Of a stretch of DNA of 8,682 nt, positions 7,328 to 8,682 are shown piece by piece (position 1 is the stretch's first letter; every line of letters starts with the position of its first letter). This DNA is from Treponema sp. (GTDB lineage Bacteria; Spirochaetota; Spirochaetia; Treponematales; Breznakiellaceae): positions 1-8,682 of the forward strand of contig JAIRNB010000008.1 in NCBI GenBank assembly GCA_031258265.1, written 5' to 3'. Position numbers and translations under genes: made by a program. The notes beneath the pieces were generated by a model. It saw nothing but the letters and a program-made list of their open reading frames with translations. It did not search any database and was not told the DNA's origin.

Positions 7328-8197
7328 TTAATTTTTGGGCGCGTCTATCACAGCCGAGCTTGCGGTAAACGAAAGCCGGTTGGGTTCATATTTGACCTGG
7401 GACGGGGGGATGTAGTCCTGCCCCACGGCGCGGGCAACCCGGCCGGGGAAGGAGCCCCCCTCGGCGGCAAAGGCGTAGACATTGGCCGCTTCCCGGTTCC
7501 CCAAAAGGTAGCGGAACCGTGTTACGGACCGGTAGGGCGACAGGGCCTCGTAATAGCCGTCCCGAAAGCTTGCCGTCATTTCCGCCCCGCCCCGCACTTC
7601 GATACTGGCAAAGCCTTCGTATTTTACGGCGGCCTGGTAGTTCCCCAGGTTTTCGCTCAGGCCGTAGGCTTCCCGCACAAAGGCCGAAAATACATCGCAG
7701 GGAATCCAGGTGTAACCGCCGTTTACCCACTTCTCCCCCAAACTGTTTTGAATCTCAAAGGCCCCGCCATGCCGCCCGTCGTCGTAGCCCACAGCGCACA
7801 TCGCGTGTCCTCCGTGGTTCACCGATGAACTTTCCCAGGGCCGCCAGACATCGTGGGCCGCGAAAAACGAATCCGGGCAGTTCATGGCAATAACCACCGG
7901 TTTAGATTCGGCAATGCTCTTTTTTACCATTTGGATTTTCACTTCCCGGTTTTGGGTGTCCGGCCGGAACAGGGTGGCGTATCCGGCTATGGGATAAGCG
8001 CGGTTGCCGGCGAACAGGGAGAGGGAAATTGCCTTAAAGTCCGCCTGTTTTTCCCGGTCAAGCATTTTAACCGGCCCCCTGTCCCGCATAAAGTTGGAAA
8101 ACAAATATATCCGCCTTGGCTTTGAGCGCCGTGGCAATCTGCTTGAAATCATGTATAATGAAATTGATGACCATACGGTGAATGTATTCCATGCCAT
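7328..8197 (-). pseudogene. C1 (papain-like) cysteine peptidase, 5'-truncated
   Basis: The frame carries the C-terminal half of a C1 family peptidase. NHGGHAMCAVGYDD contains the catalytic His (codon at 7805-7807) and FEIQNSLGEKWVNGGYTWI contains the catalytic Asn (codon at 7745-7747), equivalent to the papain KNSWGxxWG block. A preceding stretch (RAYPIAGYATLF ... SKPVVIAM) also fits bacterial members. The N-terminal half with the catalytic Cys (a QGxCGSCWA-like motif) and any signal peptide are absent. The frame extends to an ATG at 8195-8197 and an in-frame stop at 8216-8218, but codons above about 8110 are antisense to a different gene fragment and look unlike a peptidase. The true peptidase remnant is therefore about 7328-8105. 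Without Cys it cannot be an active protease. Confidence 0.7.
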
Positions 8198-8237
8198 GAA
8201 ATGTTGGAGTATATACTATTCATTGTTTGATATGTAG
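8103..8237 (+). pseudogene. C-terminal remnant of a small toxin-like protein
   Basis: The last 44 codons of this + strand frame (KYIRLGFERRGNLLEIM, then YNEIDDHTVNVFHAMKC) resemble the C-terminal half of a family of small proteins, about 90 residues, that end in a beta-rich GxLLEI...VxHAM motif and sit directly upstream of RHH-type antitoxins. The frame continues open back to an ATG at 8004, but that part is antisense to the peptidase fragment and shows no family resemblance. The stop (8235-8237) overlaps the Shine-Dalgarno of the next gene, as in a coupled toxin-antitoxin pair. The family assignment rests on recollection of the motif and was not searched. Confidence 0.5.
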
Positions 8238-8240
8238 GAG
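8236..8240 (+). promoter_or_regulatory. Ribosome binding site of the antitoxin, overlapping the toxin stop
   Basis: AGGAG lies six bases before ATG 8247 and shares bases with the TAG stop of the upstream fragment, the arrangement expected for translational coupling. Confidence 0.7.
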
Positions 8241-8246
8241 AAAGGG

Positions 8247-8498
8247 ATGCCGCGAATGACCGAAGAAGAAGCCTGGGCATTGGACGATGAGGTAACCCGC
8301 AATCCGCCTAATGTCGCCGGTATTCCTGGTGGTTTTTTTACCGGCCGCCGCGACCGCATGGTAATTCTGGATCAATTCTCTGCGGGATATATTAAATCCG
8401 CTGCCGAAGCCGAACACAAAGCCCCCTCAGAAATTATCGGCGAACTGGTGCGGGAAAAGATCGCCGCCGCAGAGCAGCGATGGCGAGCGCAGGGGTGA
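8247..8498 (+). CDS. RHH-like antitoxin (orphan)
   Basis: This is an intact 83-residue protein beginning MPRMTEEEAWALDDEVT, a form typical of small antitoxins. Residues about 40-75 (RMVILDQFSAGYIKSAAE, then HKAPSEIIGELVREKIA) read as strand-helix-turn-helix, consistent with a ribbon-helix-helix DNA-binding fold that would autoregulate the pair and bind the toxin. Nine bases separate its start from the stop of the toxin-like fragment upstream, so the two were once a toxin-antitoxin operon. The toxin half is truncated, leaving this gene as an orphan whose original promoter is probably gone; whether it is still expressed is unknown. The start is well supported by AGGAG. Confidence 0.72.
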   Translation: MPRMTEEEAWALDDEVTRNPPNVAGIPGGFFTGRRDRMVILDQFSAGYIKSAAEAEHKAPSEIIGELVREKIAAAEQRWRAQG

Positions 8499-8557
8499 CT
8501 GACACCGCCGTGGGGAATGATGACACTTTCTAATGCTGCCCGGTCCGCCGCCGTAAT

Positions 8558-8618
8558 GAGCCTCCGCGGGGCAAGCCCCGCGGTATCTTTAGCGTTGCTT
8601 TAGTCAGAACGGAGGCTC
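8558..8618. repeat. Nested inverted repeats between convergent genes
   Basis: A perfect 9-bp hairpin, CCGCGGGGC-AA-GCCCCGCGG (8564-8583), sits inside a second 9-bp inverted repeat, GAGCCTCCG (8558-8566) and CGGAGGCTC (8610-8618). The two stems share CCG 8564-8566, so they cannot fully form together. The inner hairpin is followed on the + strand by TATCTTT, a weak T tract, so it may terminate the antitoxin transcript. Confidence 0.5.
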
Positions 8619-8681
8619 GGTCGTAAGGAAATTTATAATACTGTCTGGTTCAATACCAAATTTTTGTAAACGTTGCATTAT
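8604..8681 (-). CDS. C-terminal end of an unidentified protein (partial)
   Basis: Read on the - strand from the window edge, 25 codons without a stop end in TGA (8604-8606). The peptide ends FGIEPDSIINFLTTEPPF, which has a natural-looking composition, and the gene would be convergent with the antitoxin. The rest lies outside the window, and no family can be recognised from so short a piece. It could be chance, since 25 open codons are not rare. Confidence 0.3.
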   Translation of the reverse strand: MMQRLQKFGIEPDSIINFLTTEPPF

Positions 8682-8682
8682 T

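Noticed and set aside
7160..7828. A 222-codon + strand open frame.
   Set aside because: It is antisense to the peptidase catalytic motifs and begins inside a palindrome; no family features are visible.
1..8682. CRISPR array, tRNA or rRNA genes, complete insertion sequences.
   Set aside because: No regularly spaced repeats, tRNA-like cloverleaf, rRNA sequence or transposase was recognised by reading both strands.

Overview
The window looks like a chromosomal segment from a GC-rich, anaerobic, carbohydrate-using bacterium. A Treponema-like spirochaete, such as the gut treponemes, fits best. The clues are a CUT1-type sugar ABC transporter without its own ATPase, a large DUF5107-TPR protein beside it, and a YesL/DUF624 membrane protein. 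The taxonomic call is inference from gene content and codon style, not from a marker gene.

Positions 1-2838 (+ strand) hold a sugar-uptake operon. It contains the C-terminal two thirds of an extracellular solute-binding protein (2-895, start outside the window), a MalF/UgpA/LplB-type permease (980-1936), and a MalG/UgpE/YtcP-type permease (1969-2838). A terminator-like hairpin (937-971) sits between binding protein and permeases, which suggests partial attenuation so that more binding protein than channel is made. No ATPase gene is present, so the transporter probably uses a shared ATPase encoded elsewhere.

Positions 2839-3052 are a GC-rich, hairpin-rich spacer followed by a plausible sigma70-type promoter (2996-3024) and a strong ribosome binding site. 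These serve a 1080-residue cytoplasmic protein (3053-6295) with an N-terminal DUF5107 (mutarotase-like) domain and a long C-terminal TPR array. A Rho-independent terminator (6361-6396) closes this unit.

Positions 6410-7021 (- strand) encode a DUF624/YesL family membrane protein, convergent with the TPR gene. Its roughly 300-bp AT-rich upstream region holds a candidate promoter and two perfect long palindromes (7097-7130 and 7162-7189), either operators or leader hairpins.

Positions 7328-8237 look like a rearrangement scar. A C1 (papain-like) peptidase fragment on the - strand keeps the catalytic His and Asn but lacks the Cys-containing N-terminus. It meets head-to-head a + strand fragment that resembles the C-terminal part of a small toxin-like protein. 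Both genes have lost their 5' ends at about 8090-8115. An intact RHH-like antitoxin gene (8247-8498) follows the toxin remnant. The window ends with nested inverted repeats and the last 25 codons of an unidentified - strand gene.

No wholly new system is evident. The best leads are the palindromic control region of the DUF624 gene, the DUF5107-TPR protein of unknown function, and the double-truncation junction that leaves an orphan antitoxin.
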